This document shows positions 1 through 8,187 of a DNA stretch of 17,639 nucleotides, one piece after another. The translations under genes were made by a program, and so were the position numbers. Below the pieces are notes generated by a model. It did no database searches. It was not told the origin of the DNA and saw nothing but the letters and a program-made list of their open reading frames with translations. The DNA comes from Candidatus Thorarchaeota archaeon. GTDB taxonomy: Archaea; Asgardarchaeota; Thorarchaeia; Thorarchaeales; Thorarchaeaceae. The DNA is taken from positions 1-17,639 of the forward strand of contig JAEORG010000198.1 of the NCBI GenBank assembly GCA_016841005.1. The letters run 5' to 3'. Within the stretch, counting starts at the first letter, position 1. Every line of letters starts with the position of its first letter.

Positions 1-55
1 GGGATGGGAAGGTGGAATGAGGAATATGAGTTTGACTACTCACATCCCTAATGGT

Positions 56-79
56 GTTCCAGAACTAGAATCATATTCA
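56..79 (+). promoter_or_regulatory. Shared upstream element, copy A
   Basis: The element begins GTTCCA and contains CTAGAATCATATTCA, with GAAT and ATTC forming a short inverted repeat around three bases. Closely similar sequence occurs at 8581-8604 and 10680-10703; 20 of 24 positions match the copy at 10680. Each copy lies 64-79 nt before the start codon of a member of the same secreted-protein family. A second shared word, ACAATAC, follows about 32 nt after GTTCCA here (88-94) and also at 8612-8618. It may be a regulator site or part of an unusual promoter, or a relic of gene duplication. Confidence 0.5.
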
Positions 80-119
80 AATTCAGTACAATACACTTAG
101 TGGATGTGGAGGTTTTGGA

Positions 120-1241
120 GTGAGGAATATATCACTGCTGGTTATTCTGCTTCTGATACTTGTTTCCAACCTGGGAGCGGGATACACCAAATCCACAATG
201 GGGTTTCCTACAATTATGATTGGACACCAGAAGTTCTCAACATCATATACTTCTAGCAATCTCACAATTCAGTGGAACAGCTCAGATTATACAACCCTTT
301 CAGATTTAACAAATAACATGACAATAACCTCAGATGGAATCTCATTTCTAACTGCTTTCAATGACTCTGGAAATAGCAATGACTTGAAAGTAGCCAATAT
401 CACATCAACGATGAGATGGGGTGTTTATGAGGACCATTCTTTATCTCTTGGTAACACTTCTCGATACTCAGTTCCTTGGCTCCAATACAATTACACCGGT
501 CAATTTTCAGTTAATGTGACAACCAATAATGGTACTGTATATTATGATGAACTTGAAAATATCACCATAGATAATACATTTTCACCACAGATCCTTTCTC
601 TAAATGTTGTTGAAGAAGGTGTCATCAAGAATGTGACATGGACCATCCACGATGGTAATATGAATGATGTCTTCTTAACAGATGTTTTTCTTTCTGCAGA
701 TGATGGAACTACATATCAAAGGTTAGCAACGAATGTTTCAACAATGTACTTTGAATGGAATAGTGTTGGATTTACACTTACTGACTATGTATTCATGATT
801 AGAGTGAGGGATAGCAGAGGGTTGACAGCTGAAGCTAATTATAGCCCGTGGGGGCACGACGGGGTTCCAACTCCGAATCCCCCAATCATATCTCACCCAA
901 GTGATATTGAGATAATTTATGGCGAAGAAGGTGTTGTAATAGAGGGGGAATTGATTTCTGAATACACAGTATCTTTCACAATCCGAAGAAATGATACCAC
1001 AGTTCAGACTGGTAGTAGTAGTGGTGGAGTAATCACACAGAGTCTAGATGATCTTTCTCCAGGTGTATACTCATTCACCATTCAAATGGGGTATGTGGAT
1101 CAGATTATTTCTGATACTGTGATTGTACGTGTTCTCTTCTCATACTCTTCAATTATCTTGGGTCTTGTGATTGGTGTTGGTTCTGGAGCTGCAATCGTGT
1201 TGGTCATATATATGGTTACAAAAAGAAATCGTGGAATTTGA
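120..1241 (+). CDS. Secreted, C-terminally membrane-anchored surface protein (beta-sandwich modules)
   Basis: The 373-residue product has a signal peptide (residues about 1-21), a sequon-rich (N-x-S/T) extracellular part, one transmembrane helix (about 343-366) and a short basic tail (KRNR). The start is GTG, preceded by GGAGG at 108-112 with 7-nt spacing. Residues about 153-240 form a beta module with the pattern FSPQI..L.V, VTWTI, LSADDGTTYQRLATNV, EWNSVGF, IRVRDSRGL. The same pattern occurs in the genes at 8660 and 13594. Residues about 255-338 look like a second Ig/PKD-type module ending LSPGVYSFTIQM...DTVIVRV, also matched in the 13594 gene. The repeated module loosely resembles Kre9/KNH-type or FN3-type extracellular domains. 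The role is unknown; a cell-surface or S-layer-associated adhesin is a guess. Asparagine sequons suggest N-glycosylation. Confidence 0.75.
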   Translation: MRNISLLVILLLILVSNLGAGYTKSTMGFPTIMIGHQKFSTSYTSSNLTIQWNSSDYTTLSDLTNNMTITSDGISFLTAFNDSGNSNDLKVANITSTMRWGVYEDHSLSLGNTSRYSVPWLQYNYTGQFSVNVTTNNGTVYYDELENITIDNTFSPQILSLNVVEEGVIKNVTWTIHDGNMNDVFLTDVFLSADDGTTYQRLATNVSTMYFEWNSVGFTLTDYVFMIRVRDSRGLTAEANYSPWGHDGVPTPNPPIISHPSDIEIIYGEEGVVIEGELISEYTVSFTIRRNDTTVQTGSSSGGVITQSLDDLSPGVYSFTIQMGYVDQIISDTVIVRVLFSYSSIILGLVIGVGSGAAIVLVIYMVTKRNRGI

Positions 1242-1377
1242 AGGTGCCATATTTGGTCCGATTCCTCCTTTAATAAAATGGGTTCTCAATTCATTAGAGT
1301 GCTTTCTAATAGAAATCCGAATTTTAGAACTTGTAAGAGAAGATATCCTAGATGAGTGCTTTTAGTTTCAAAAAGAA

Positions 1378-1409
1378 AATAAAACAGTCATTTTATTAGT
1401 AACTTTTTT
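1378..1409 (+). terminator. AT-rich hairpin followed by a T run
   Basis: AATAAAA (1378-1384) and TTTTATT (1391-1397) can pair as a perfect 7-bp stem around CAGTCA. A run of six T follows at 1404-1409. The stem is weak because it has no G or C. It lies 137 nt after the surface-protein stop and just before the TATA box of the hdr operon, a sensible place for a transcription boundary. The rest of 1242-1377 holds nothing I recognise. Confidence 0.3.
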
Positions 1410-1410
1410 A

Positions 1411-1418
1411 TTTATATA
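1411..1418 (+). promoter_or_regulatory. TATA box candidate for the hdr operon
   Basis: TTTATATA matches the archaeal TATA-box consensus. Transcription would be expected to start roughly 25 nt downstream, near 1440, giving a leader of about 170-190 nt before hdrC. I could not identify a clear BRE upstream, where the sequence is T-rich. Confidence 0.4.
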
Positions 1419-1475
1419 ATGAGCTATTCAATTTAGGAACTCAATGAGTTATTTGCGAACACATCGCATTTTTTG

Positions 1476-1595
1476 ATGGTAGTTGACAAATTTGATACAA
1501 CGGCAATGAAGCTCTCAAACTCCGGGTGCTTTGTGTCAATGAACTTCTCCGTATATGATGACCTGAAAACGTGGATGGCAAAAGGAGTCCGGTAG
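1476..1595 (+). other. Possible small leader ORF or gene remnant upstream of hdrC
   Basis: A 39-codon frame opens at ATG 1476 and ends with TAG at 1593-1595, 11 nt before the hdrC ATG. The same frame is open upstream to 1437, where it meets another TAG (1434-1436). Five codons before that is an ATG at 1419. Translated through, it reads like protein (ELNELFANTSHFLMVVDKF, then SVYDDLKTWMAKGVR). There is no Shine-Dalgarno before 1476, and the ATG at 1419 overlaps the TATA box. It could be a degraded gene, a leader peptide in the hdr mRNA, or chance. Confidence 0.2.
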
Positions 1596-1606
1596 GTTGA
1601 CACATA

Positions 1607-2164
1607 ATGAGCGATTTACAGGAGGAGAGAGTGCAGCGTTCTGACATTCCTATCCGAGATATAGACATTGATGATAGCTTCAAGTATGAGGTTGCAGACA
1701 GTATCGGTGGGGAGGGATTATTACGTTGCCTAAAATGTGGTGCATGTTCTGGTGGGTGTCCAGTAAGTGCAGTGACTGATTATCGTCCAAGAAAAGTATT
1801 AGGAAATGTTTTGCTCGGATTGAAAGATCAGGTGTTATCTAGTAAAGACATCTGGATGTGTGCAGCTTGCTTCACGTGTGAAGAGAGATGCGTGCAGGAA
1901 GTCAATTTCACTGATGTGATTACTGTCCTTAGGAATATGGCTGTTCAAAAGAATCATGCGCCAAAGGGATATTCTGAGCTTGCACGAAATGTAACGATTC
2001 ATGGCCGAGTTGCACCAAAGACAAGTGCTGTAGACAAGCACAGAGAGAAACTTGGATTACCTGTACTTCAAGAACCAGCACTTGATGCTGTACAGAAGAT
2101 TATAGAATACACAGGATTCGATAAGACCTTGCAGCGTCTTCTTGAAGGGGGGGATGAATCTTGA
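1607..2164 (+). CDS. hdrC: Heterodisulfide reductase subunit C (HdrC)
   Basis: HdrC is the two-cluster ferredoxin-like subunit that wires HdrA to the catalytic HdrB. Numbered from ATG 1607, the [4Fe-4S] motifs are C41-C44-C47-C51 (CLKCGACSGGCP) and C85-C88-C91-C95 (CAACFTCEERC), with the family's helical C-terminal half after them. The 185 residues match usual soluble HdrC length, and there is no membrane segment, so this is the cytoplasmic HdrC type rather than HdrE/DsrM-like. An in-frame stop at 1598-1600 limits extension. The ATG at 1607 has no nearby Shine-Dalgarno; the GTG at 1631 does and may be the real start. It overlaps hdrB by 4 nt. Confidence 0.93.
   Translation: MSDLQEERVQRSDIPIRDIDIDDSFKYEVADSIGGEGLLRCLKCGACSGGCPVSAVTDYRPRKVLGNVLLGLKDQVLSSKDIWMCAACFTCEERCVQEVNFTDVITVLRNMAVQKNHAPKGYSELARNVTIHGRVAPKTSAVDKHREKLGLPVLQEPALDAVQKIIEYTGFDKTLQRLLEGGDES
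1620..1625 (+). promoter_or_regulatory. Shine-Dalgarno favouring an internal GTG start of hdrC
   Basis: AGGAGG lies 5 nt before GTG 1631, in frame with hdrC (codon 9 from ATG 1607). Three of the other five operon genes have GGAGG and one has GGGAGG at 7-9 nt spacing, while ATG 1607 has only AGGAG 19 nt away. Starting at 1631 leaves about 25 residues before the conserved GGEG, which fits the family as I know it. The purine tract could also simply encode the LQEER residues. Confidence 0.45.
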
Positions 2165-3057
2165 AATATGCTGTTGCTTGGGGATGCTTGGTACCACAAA
2201 GGAGATCACTATTGGGTTATGAAGCTGCAACTCGTAAAATCTTCGATACTTTAGATATTGATACTGTTGACCTACCAAATGAAACATGCTGTGCACCTTT
2301 TTGGATGCAATCCCTCGATCTCACTACCAGTATTGCTCTTGCAGCTAGGAATCTAGCGAAAGTAGAGGAAATGGGATTGGAATTAATCACTCCATGTAGT
2401 GGTTGTTTTCATTCCTATAAGAGAGTCAATCATACGCTACAGAAATATCCTGAGATGAAGGAACGTGTTGATTCGATACTGAGAAAGATTGGACTTCGAT
2501 ATAGAGGGACAGTTGAAGCTCATCACCTCGTTGATTTTCTTTACAATGAGATTGGAGTTGATACCCTCCAGGAGAAGGTTGTTAATAGTTTAGAAGGTAT
2601 AGAAGTAGGGCTACGTTATGGATGTCATATGCTCAAACCTCATGATCTATTGAACATTGAATACTCTGAAAGACCTACATTTGCTGATGAAGTCCTTGAA
2701 AGTATTGGACTTTCTAGTAAGCAGTACACAGGACGTCATCGTTGTTGTGGTGGACTTCTTAGAGGAGCAAATAACGAGTTAGCTGATGAGGTTCTTAAAG
2801 AACGTCTTGAGGATGTTGCAAAAGCCGGTGTGGATAGCATAGTCACAGTGTGCTCACTTTGTCACCTTCAACATGATATGGGCCAGCGAATTGTGAGTAA
2901 GAAATACAATTTAGAAGGCATGAACATTCCTGTGCTGCATTATCCACAGGTACTTGCTCTCGCTTTTGGATATACACCATCCGAGATTGGTCTAGATTTG
3001 CATACAATCCAAACCTCTGGCTTTTTACAGAAAATAAACGGAGGTGGTTCAAGGTGA
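2161..3057 (+). CDS. hdrB: Heterodisulfide reductase subunit B (HdrB)
   Basis: HdrB is the catalytic subunit that reduces a disulfide at two non-cubane [4Fe-4S] clusters. Both cysteine-rich CCG domains are complete: C9, C43-C44, C79, C82, and C155, C195-C196, C231, C234 (HRCCGG and CSLC in the second). The length of 298 residues is normal. The start is TTG, sharing TTGA with the hdrC stop; the G-rich tract at 2147-2153 is its likely ribosome site, and ATG 2154 is out of frame. The physiological substrate is uncertain: CoM-S-S-CoB is the methanogen substrate, and nothing here shows coenzyme M or B synthesis. Confidence 0.93.
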   Translation: MKYAVAWGCLVPQRRSLLGYEAATRKIFDTLDIDTVDLPNETCCAPFWMQSLDLTTSIALAARNLAKVEEMGLELITPCSGCFHSYKRVNHTLQKYPEMKERVDSILRKIGLRYRGTVEAHHLVDFLYNEIGVDTLQEKVVNSLEGIEVGLRYGCHMLKPHDLLNIEYSERPTFADEVLESIGLSSKQYTGRHRCCGGLLRGANNELADEVLKERLEDVAKAGVDSIVTVCSLCHLQHDMGQRIVSKKYNLEGMNIPVLHYPQVLALAFGYTPSEIGLDLHTIQTSGFLQKINGGGSR

Positions 3058-6000
3058 AAAGCGACAAAGTAAGAGTTGGTGTTTTTGTATGTCACTGTGG
3101 ACTAAACATAGAAGGAACCGTAGATTGTGCCGAGGTTGCAAAATATGCATCTAATCTACCAGATGTCGCACATGCAATTGACTTGATGTTTGCCTGTTCC
3201 GATGATGGACAAGAGAACATCAAGAAAGCAATTACAGATCACAAATTAAACAGAATCGTTGTCGCGTCATGTACACCACGAACACATGAACCTGTGTTTA
3301 GGGATTGTATTGAATCAGTTGGTCTGAATCCGTATCTGTACGACCAAGTAAATCTCAGAGAGCACGTTAGTTGGTGTCATATGGCTGAGAAAGAGAAGGC
3401 AACAGAGAAAGCGATGCGATTAATCAGAATGTCAGTTGAGCGTGTAAGACAACTTGAACCGTTAGATAGGGAAACAGTGCCAGTGATAAAACGAACAGCT
3501 GTAATTGGTGGTGGTGTTGCGGGTATCTCTGCTGCACTTGATTTAGCAAAAGCTGGGTTCCAGACTTATCTCATAGAGAAACGTCCAACTATCGGTGGAC
3601 AGATGGCACTTCTCGATAAGGTATTTCCTCAGAATGATTGTGCGATATGTATACTTGGTCCTATCATGTCAGAAGTTGGTAGGCATCCTCGGATTCAACT
3701 TATGACATATAGTGAAGTCGATTCCATTGATGGATATGTTGGCAATTTCAAAGTGCGAGTACGGAAAAAGGCGAGGTATGTAGATGTTGACCTTTGTAAT
3801 GCATGCACTGATTGCGAAGAGGTATGTCCATCACTAGTTACCAATGAATATGAATTTGGACTAGGAAAACGAAAGGCTGTACATATACCATTCCCCCAAG
3901 CGACACCTCATGCTCATACCATTACAAAACGGGGAAACCCTGGATGCAGAATTGGATGTCCTGCCCATGTGAACGCACAAGCATTCATTGCACTCATGAA
4001 TGTAGGAGAGTATGATGCAGCGCTTTCAATAGTACGAGATTCCATTCCGCTTCCCGGAACATTAGGAAGGGTATGTCCTGGTGTGTGCGAAACGGACTGT
4101 GCAAGGGGACAAGTTGAGGAGAGTTTGAATATTCGAGCGCTTCACAGATGGCTTGCAGATAATGAATTGAGTGAGGGAACTTATACACCATTAAGTGTAG
4201 TTCCTGACAAGATAGAAAGGATTGCTATAGTGGGAGCAGGTCCTGCAGGAATCGCTTGCGCTGACAAACTAGCAAAGTGTGGATATCCAGTAACAATATA
4301 CGAAGCTAGAAATGAGGCTGGAGGTCTTCTTAGATGGGGTATTCCAGAACATAGATTGCCAAGAGATATTCTTGCTGATGAAATAATCAAAGTGAAGGAT
4401 TTAGGAGTTACACTCAAGCTGCGAAAGCGAATCGATGATTTATCCACTTTGTTCGAGGAAGGGTATAAGGCAATCTTCTTAGCCACCGGAGCATCAATTA
4501 GCAGAAAGCTCATGATTGATGGAGAGCAAGCAACAGGAGTTCTTCATGCTCTAGATTTTCTAGACCAAGTAAATCGAGGGAAAGAGGTTGTTTTGGGTAA
4601 GAAGGTCGTTGTGATTGGTGGCGGGAATGCAGCAATTGATGCGAGCCGTGTCGCAAAACGATTGGGTGCTAAGAATGTAACAATTCTTTATCGACGTTCT
4701 AGGTTGGAGATGCCTGCAATTCCACAGGAGATTGAGGATGCAGAGGAGGAGGGAATCAACCTCGAAACACTTGCATCGCCTGTGGAGATTGTGACCAAGG
4801 ATCGTTTAGTAACTGGAATAAAATGCATCAAAATGCGACTTGGTGAACCTGATGATACCGGTCGAAGACGACCTATCCCAATTGAAGGCTCTGAATTTGA
4901 AATAATGACTGACAATGTAATTGTCGCGATAGGTCAAGGTGTTGATACAGCAGGCCCGCATGCTGAGCTTGAGTTGACTAAATGGGGTACTCCTGATGTT
5001 AATCCAACTACTCTAGCCACCAGTATGAAAGGAGTATTTGCAGGAGGCGACTTAGTTACCGCTGGAGGACTGGTCATCGATGCTGTATCTGCTGGGAGAG
5101 AAGCTGCTGAGTCAATTCATAGATTCATTCAGGGAATAGATCTCGAAGTTGATAGAGAGATAATGTGGAATATCATCCCACAAGAAGATCTTGGGCTGGA
5201 CGAAGTCAAACCACGTCATCGAATACATGTCCCCAAGATAGGAATGAAGAGTAGAAGGAACTCCTTTGATGAGGTCGAGAAAGGTTACAATAAGACAATG
5301 GCTCTTCAAGAGGCAGAGAGATGTTTAGCTTGTGGTGTTTGCTCAGAATGTATGAGATGTGTAGAGGCATGTCCAAAGGATGCAATCGATCACTCAATGA
5401 CTGATGTGTATGAGGAACTAGAAGTTGGTACAATTGTTGTTGCTACTGGTTTCGACATCTACGATCCTTCAGCAACGCGTGAGTACGGATATGGAGTATT
5501 TGATAATGTCATAACCAATGTTCAGCTTGAGAGGATGACAAATGCAGCTGGTGTTACTCACGGGAAGGTCAAGAAACCATCAGACGGAGAACCTCCTTCC
5601 AGTGTCGCGTTTATTCAGTGTGTAGGTTCTAGAGACCGTCGTATGGATCAGGACTATTGCTGCTATTATGGTTGTGAGAACTCACTTAAACAGGCAACAC
5701 AAATCAAAGAGAAATATCCTGACACGGAGGTCACTCTGTTTGCAATGGATATACGGACCCATAGTCTGGGGTATGAAGGTCTCTATCGCAGAGCTCGAGA
5801 AATGGGTGTTACCATTATCAAAGGTCGACCAAGTGAAGTTGAAGAAAATCCTGAGACCAAAGCTCTGACGGTTCTCGCTGAGGATTTGTATACCGGTGAA
5901 CTTCTTCAGAAGACCTACGATTTGGTTATACTTGCCTCTGCTATCATTCCAAACAAGGACACACCTGAATTCTCACGAATGTTGAATGTATCAACTGGTG

Positions 6001-6422
6001 AATATGGCTTCTTGACGGAGGCTCATCCAAAGCTCAGACCAGTGGATTCCTTCCGAGAGGGAGTGTTTCTTGCGGGTGCTACTCTAGGACCTATGGATAT
6101 CCCCAAGGCTGTGGCATATGGGAAGGCGGCAGCTGCAGGAGCGCAGACACTCATGGCTCCAGGTCAATTTCAAGTTGAGCCCATCTATGCAGAGATTGAC
6201 ACAGAAGTATGTATAGACTGCGATCTCTGTGCAGAGCTCTGTCCGTATAGCGCAATAATTGGAGAGAAAGAAGAACGTAGAGTCATGATTGAACTCTGTC
6301 AGGGCTGTGGAACATGTGCAGCTGCGTGCCCGAAGAATGCAATAGATGTACAACATTATCGACGTGACCAAGTTTTGCCACAGATACGGGCGGTAACCCA
6401 TCAACAGGAGGTCATCAAATGA
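3054..6422 (+). CDS. hdrA: Large HdrA with an internal GltD/NfnL-like NAD(P)H oxidoreductase domain
   Basis: The 1122-residue product is far longer than ordinary HdrA (about 650). Domains in order: HdrA N-terminal domain (1-140, CHCGLN at 13-18); FAD site (149-157, IGGGVAG) and CAIC motif (196-199); first half of the inserted ferredoxin (C248, C251, C254, C258). Then comes a complete GltD-like module at about 291-750: cysteine-rich N-part (C298, C302, C341, C345, C349, with GRVCPGVCETDCARG), FAD fingerprint GAGPAG (393-398), NAD(P) fingerprint GGGNAAID (522-529), YRRSRLEMPAIPQE, and a final GGD (664-666). The second ferredoxin half follows (C757 to C773), then the rest of the HdrA FAD domain and a C-terminal two-cluster ferredoxin (C1053-C1063, C1082-C1092). 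The start is GTG with GGAGG 9 nt upstream. HdrA houses the bifurcating flavin; the insert suggests NAD(P)H is oxidised or NAD(P)+ reduced within the same chain. Confidence 0.9.
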   Translation: MKSDKVRVGVFVCHCGLNIEGTVDCAEVAKYASNLPDVAHAIDLMFACSDDGQENIKKAITDHKLNRIVVASCTPRTHEPVFRDCIESVGLNPYLYDQVNLREHVSWCHMAEKEKATEKAMRLIRMSVERVRQLEPLDRETVPVIKRTAVIGGGVAGISAALDLAKAGFQTYLIEKRPTIGGQMALLDKVFPQNDCAICILGPIMSEVGRHPRIQLMTYSEVDSIDGYVGNFKVRVRKKARYVDVDLCNACTDCEEVCPSLVTNEYEFGLGKRKAVHIPFPQATPHAHTITKRGNPGCRIGCPAHVNAQAFIALMNVGEYDAALSIVRDSIPLPGTLGRVCPGVCETDCARGQVEESLNIRALHRWLADNELSEGTYTPLSVVPDKIERIAIVGAGPAGIACADKLAKCGYPVTIYEARNEAGGLLRWGIPEHRLPRDILADEIIKVKDLGVTLKLRKRIDDLSTLFEEGYKAIFLATGASISRKLMIDGEQATGVLHALDFLDQVNRGKEVVLGKKVVVIGGGNAAIDASRVAKRLGAKNVTILYRRSRLEMPAIPQEIEDAEEEGINLETLASPVEIVTKDRLVTGIKCIKMRLGEPDDTGRRRPIPIEGSEFEIMTDNVIVAIGQGVDTAGPHAELELTKWGTPDVNPTTLATSMKGVFAGGDLVTAGGLVIDAVSAGREAAESIHRFIQGIDLEVDREIMWNIIPQEDLGLDEVKPRHRIHVPKIGMKSRRNSFDEVEKGYNKTMALQEAERCLACGVCSECMRCVEACPKDAIDHSMTDVYEELEVGTIVVATGFDIYDPSATREYGYGVFDNVITNVQLERMTNAAGVTHGKVKKPSDGEPPSSVAFIQCVGSRDRRMDQDYCCYYGCENSLKQATQIKEKYPDTEVTLFAMDIRTHSLGYEGLYRRAREMGVTIIKGRPSEVEENPETKALTVLAEDLYTGELLQKTYDLVILASAIIPNKDTPEFSRMLNVSTGEYGFLTEAHPKLRPVDSFREGVFLAGATLGPMDIPKAVAYGKAAAAGAQTLMAPGQFQVEPIYAEIDTEVCIDCDLCAELCPYSAIIGEKEERRVMIELCQGCGTCAAACPKNAIDVQHYRRDQVLPQIRAVTHQQEVIK

Positions 6423-6850
6423 ATGACTCAAAATTTGAACCTAATATTGTAGCGTTTACCTGCAACTGGTGTAGCTATGGAGGAGCAGACCTTGCTGGCA
6501 TATCAAGAATTCAATATCCGCCAAATGCGAGCGTAATTCGACTGATGTGCTCAGGACGAGTAGATCCTTTGATGGTCTTGGAGGCGTTCAAGAGTGGTGC
6601 CGATGGCGTGATGATAAGCGGCTGTCACATCGGAGATTGTCATTACTCTGATGGAAATTACAGGACGCGAGTCAGACATCATGCACTTTCAGTTGCGATG
6701 AAGGAAATCGGACTTCATCCAGACCGGCTCAAGTTACTATGGGCTAGTGCATCAGAAGGTCAGCAATGGGCTGAAGGGATAACCGAGATGACCGAAAAGA
6801 TTCGAAAATTGGGACCAAATCCTATAGGAAAGGGAGGTAATCTTGCATGA
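6419..6850 (+). CDS. mvhD: MvhD-type [2Fe-2S] adaptor subunit
   Basis: MvhD carries one [2Fe-2S] cluster and passes electrons from a hydrogenase, formate dehydrogenase or other donor to HdrA. The 143 residues show the usual cysteines: C15 and C18 (TCNWCSYGGAD), C44 (RLMCSGRVDP), C69 and C74 (GCHIGDCHY). The usual C-terminal helical part also follows. No selenocysteine codon is involved. ATG overlaps the hdrA stop by 4 nt, with AGGAGG 7 nt upstream. MvhA/MvhG hydrogenase genes are absent from the window, so the donor must be encoded elsewhere or be the NAD(P)H module of the large HdrA. Confidence 0.93.
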   Translation: MNDSKFEPNIVAFTCNWCSYGGADLAGISRIQYPPNASVIRLMCSGRVDPLMVLEAFKSGADGVMISGCHIGDCHYSDGNYRTRVRHHALSVAMKEIGLHPDRLKLLWASASEGQQWAEGITEMTEKIRKLGPNPIGKGGNLA

Positions 6851-8187
6851 CTCAAGCTGGTGATAAGTCAGATTATCAACAGATGATCCCATCCGAGACC
6901 GCTCTAGTCATCGGGGGAGGAGTTTCCGGAATGCAAGCTGCCTTGGATCTGGCAAACCAAGACTTCAAGGTCGTTCTTGTCGAGAAGACTCCTTCAATCG
7001 GTGGAGTCATGGCAATGCTTGACAAGACCTTCCCCACACTAGACTGTTCTGCCTGTATCCTGACACCTAGACTCTCAGAGGTATCTAGACATCCAAACAT
7101 TGAGTTATTGACCTACTCCGAAGTCATTGGCCTCAGAGGAACTGCAGGGGATTTCAGAGCTCGAATTTTGAAGAAAGCGAGAAAGGTGAAGGACAATTGC
7201 TCTGGTTGCGGAGATTGTGTTCCTCATTGCCCAATTGAAGTTCCTAATGAGTTTGACCAAAATCTGGCAGTCCGTAAGGCAATATACATCGGATTTCCTC
7301 AGAACACACCTCTAATCTATACAATAGATGCTGAGAACTGTATCAAATGTGAGATGTGCGTAAAGAGCTGTGAACGTGAGGCAATTGATCTGACTATGGA
7401 GGATGAGGAGATTGAGATTCCAGTTGGAGCTGTAGTTATTGCTACTGGCTACGATCTCTTTGATGCTAGTAATCACCATCGGTTAGGATATAGAAAATAC
7501 AAGAATGTGATAACAGCTCTTGAATATGAGCGGCTCATCAATGCTGCAGGTCCGACAGGAGGTAAACTGATGCGGCTCAGTGATGGTCGGGTTCCCAAGA
7601 GTATTGGTTTCATCCAGTGCGTTGGCGCACGAGATGTTAATCGTGGTTCTCCAAACTGTTCGCGAATCTGTTGTATGTATGGCATCAAAAACGCTGTTAT
7701 GGCTAAGGAATTGCAACACGACGTTGTTGAAGAAATCAACCTCTATTACTTGGATCTAAGAGCTTTCGGGAAAGGATTCGAGGAATTTGCACAGATGGCA
7801 AAGACTCGATTTGGAATCAACTTTGTAAGAGGTCGCGTTGGTGAAGTTACAGAAATTGCTGATAACAACAACTTACTACTCTCAGTTGAGAATACCGAGC
7901 TAGGTGCATTAATTGAGGAAGAACACGAAATGGTCGTTTTGTGTCCCGGGGTTGGACCTCCTGCAACACTGAAAGCGATGGGTGAGTTGTTTGGAATCAA
8001 ATTAGATGACATGGGTTTCGTTGAGGTCAGTGATCAACTCATTTCTCCAGTGGACACCTCAGTTCCAGGTATCTTTGTTTGTGGTTGCGCGGAAGGTGCT
8101 AAAGACATCCCTGACAGTGTATCTTCAGGAAGTGCTGCAGCAATGAGAGCAAGCATCGTTCTATCAAACGGAGGTGAATCTCAATGA
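6847..8187 (+). CDS. Second, shortened HdrA (FAD plus inserted ferredoxin only)
   Basis: The 446-residue HdrA paralogue lacks both the N-terminal HdrA domain and the C-terminal two-cluster ferredoxin. It keeps the FAD fingerprint (VIGGGVSG, 21-28), the LDCSACILTP motif (65-74), and an inserted ferredoxin with C118-C121-C124-C128 and C165-C168-C171-C175. It also keeps QCVGARD (257-263), CSRICCMYGIKNA (271-283) and the closing GIFVCGCAEGAKDIPDSVSSG segment that contacts FAD. It aligns with the large HdrA on both sides of the GltD insert, so it marks the insertion site. It starts 4 nt inside mvhD with GGGAGG 9 nt upstream. It probably pairs with the large HdrA or forms a second flavin site; whether it bifurcates is unknown. 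Confidence 0.88.
   Translation: MTQAGDKSDYQQMIPSETALVIGGGVSGMQAALDLANQDFKVVLVEKTPSIGGVMAMLDKTFPTLDCSACILTPRLSEVSRHPNIELLTYSEVIGLRGTAGDFRARILKKARKVKDNCSGCGDCVPHCPIEVPNEFDQNLAVRKAIYIGFPQNTPLIYTIDAENCIKCEMCVKSCEREAIDLTMEDEEIEIPVGAVVIATGYDLFDASNHHRLGYRKYKNVITALEYERLINAAGPTGGKLMRLSDGRVPKSIGFIQCVGARDVNRGSPNCSRICCMYGIKNAVMAKELQHDVVEEINLYYLDLRAFGKGFEEFAQMAKTRFGINFVRGRVGEVTEIADNNNLLLSVENTELGALIEEEHEMVVLCPGVGPPATLKAMGELFGIKLDDMGFVEVSDQLISPVDTSVPGIFVCGCAEGAKDIPDSVSSGSAAAMRASIVLSNGGESQ

Noticed and set aside
1..50. GGGATG (1-6) with CATCCC (43-48) and an inner GAGT/ACTC pair as a terminator hairpin
   Set aside because: The loop is long, no T run follows on either side, and the window edge cuts the context.
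1441..1683. Minus-strand 80-codon ORF across the hdrC start
   Set aside because: It overlaps a clear hdrC N-terminus and has the composition of an antisense shadow.
3050..6850. TGA stop codons in the hdr operon as possible selenocysteine codons, since some Asgard and methanogen Hdr/Vhu proteins contain selenocysteine
   Set aside because: All expected positions in HdrA, HdrB and MvhD already carry cysteine, each TGA sits at the natural C-terminus in a 4-nt overlap with the next start, and reading through gives no family match.
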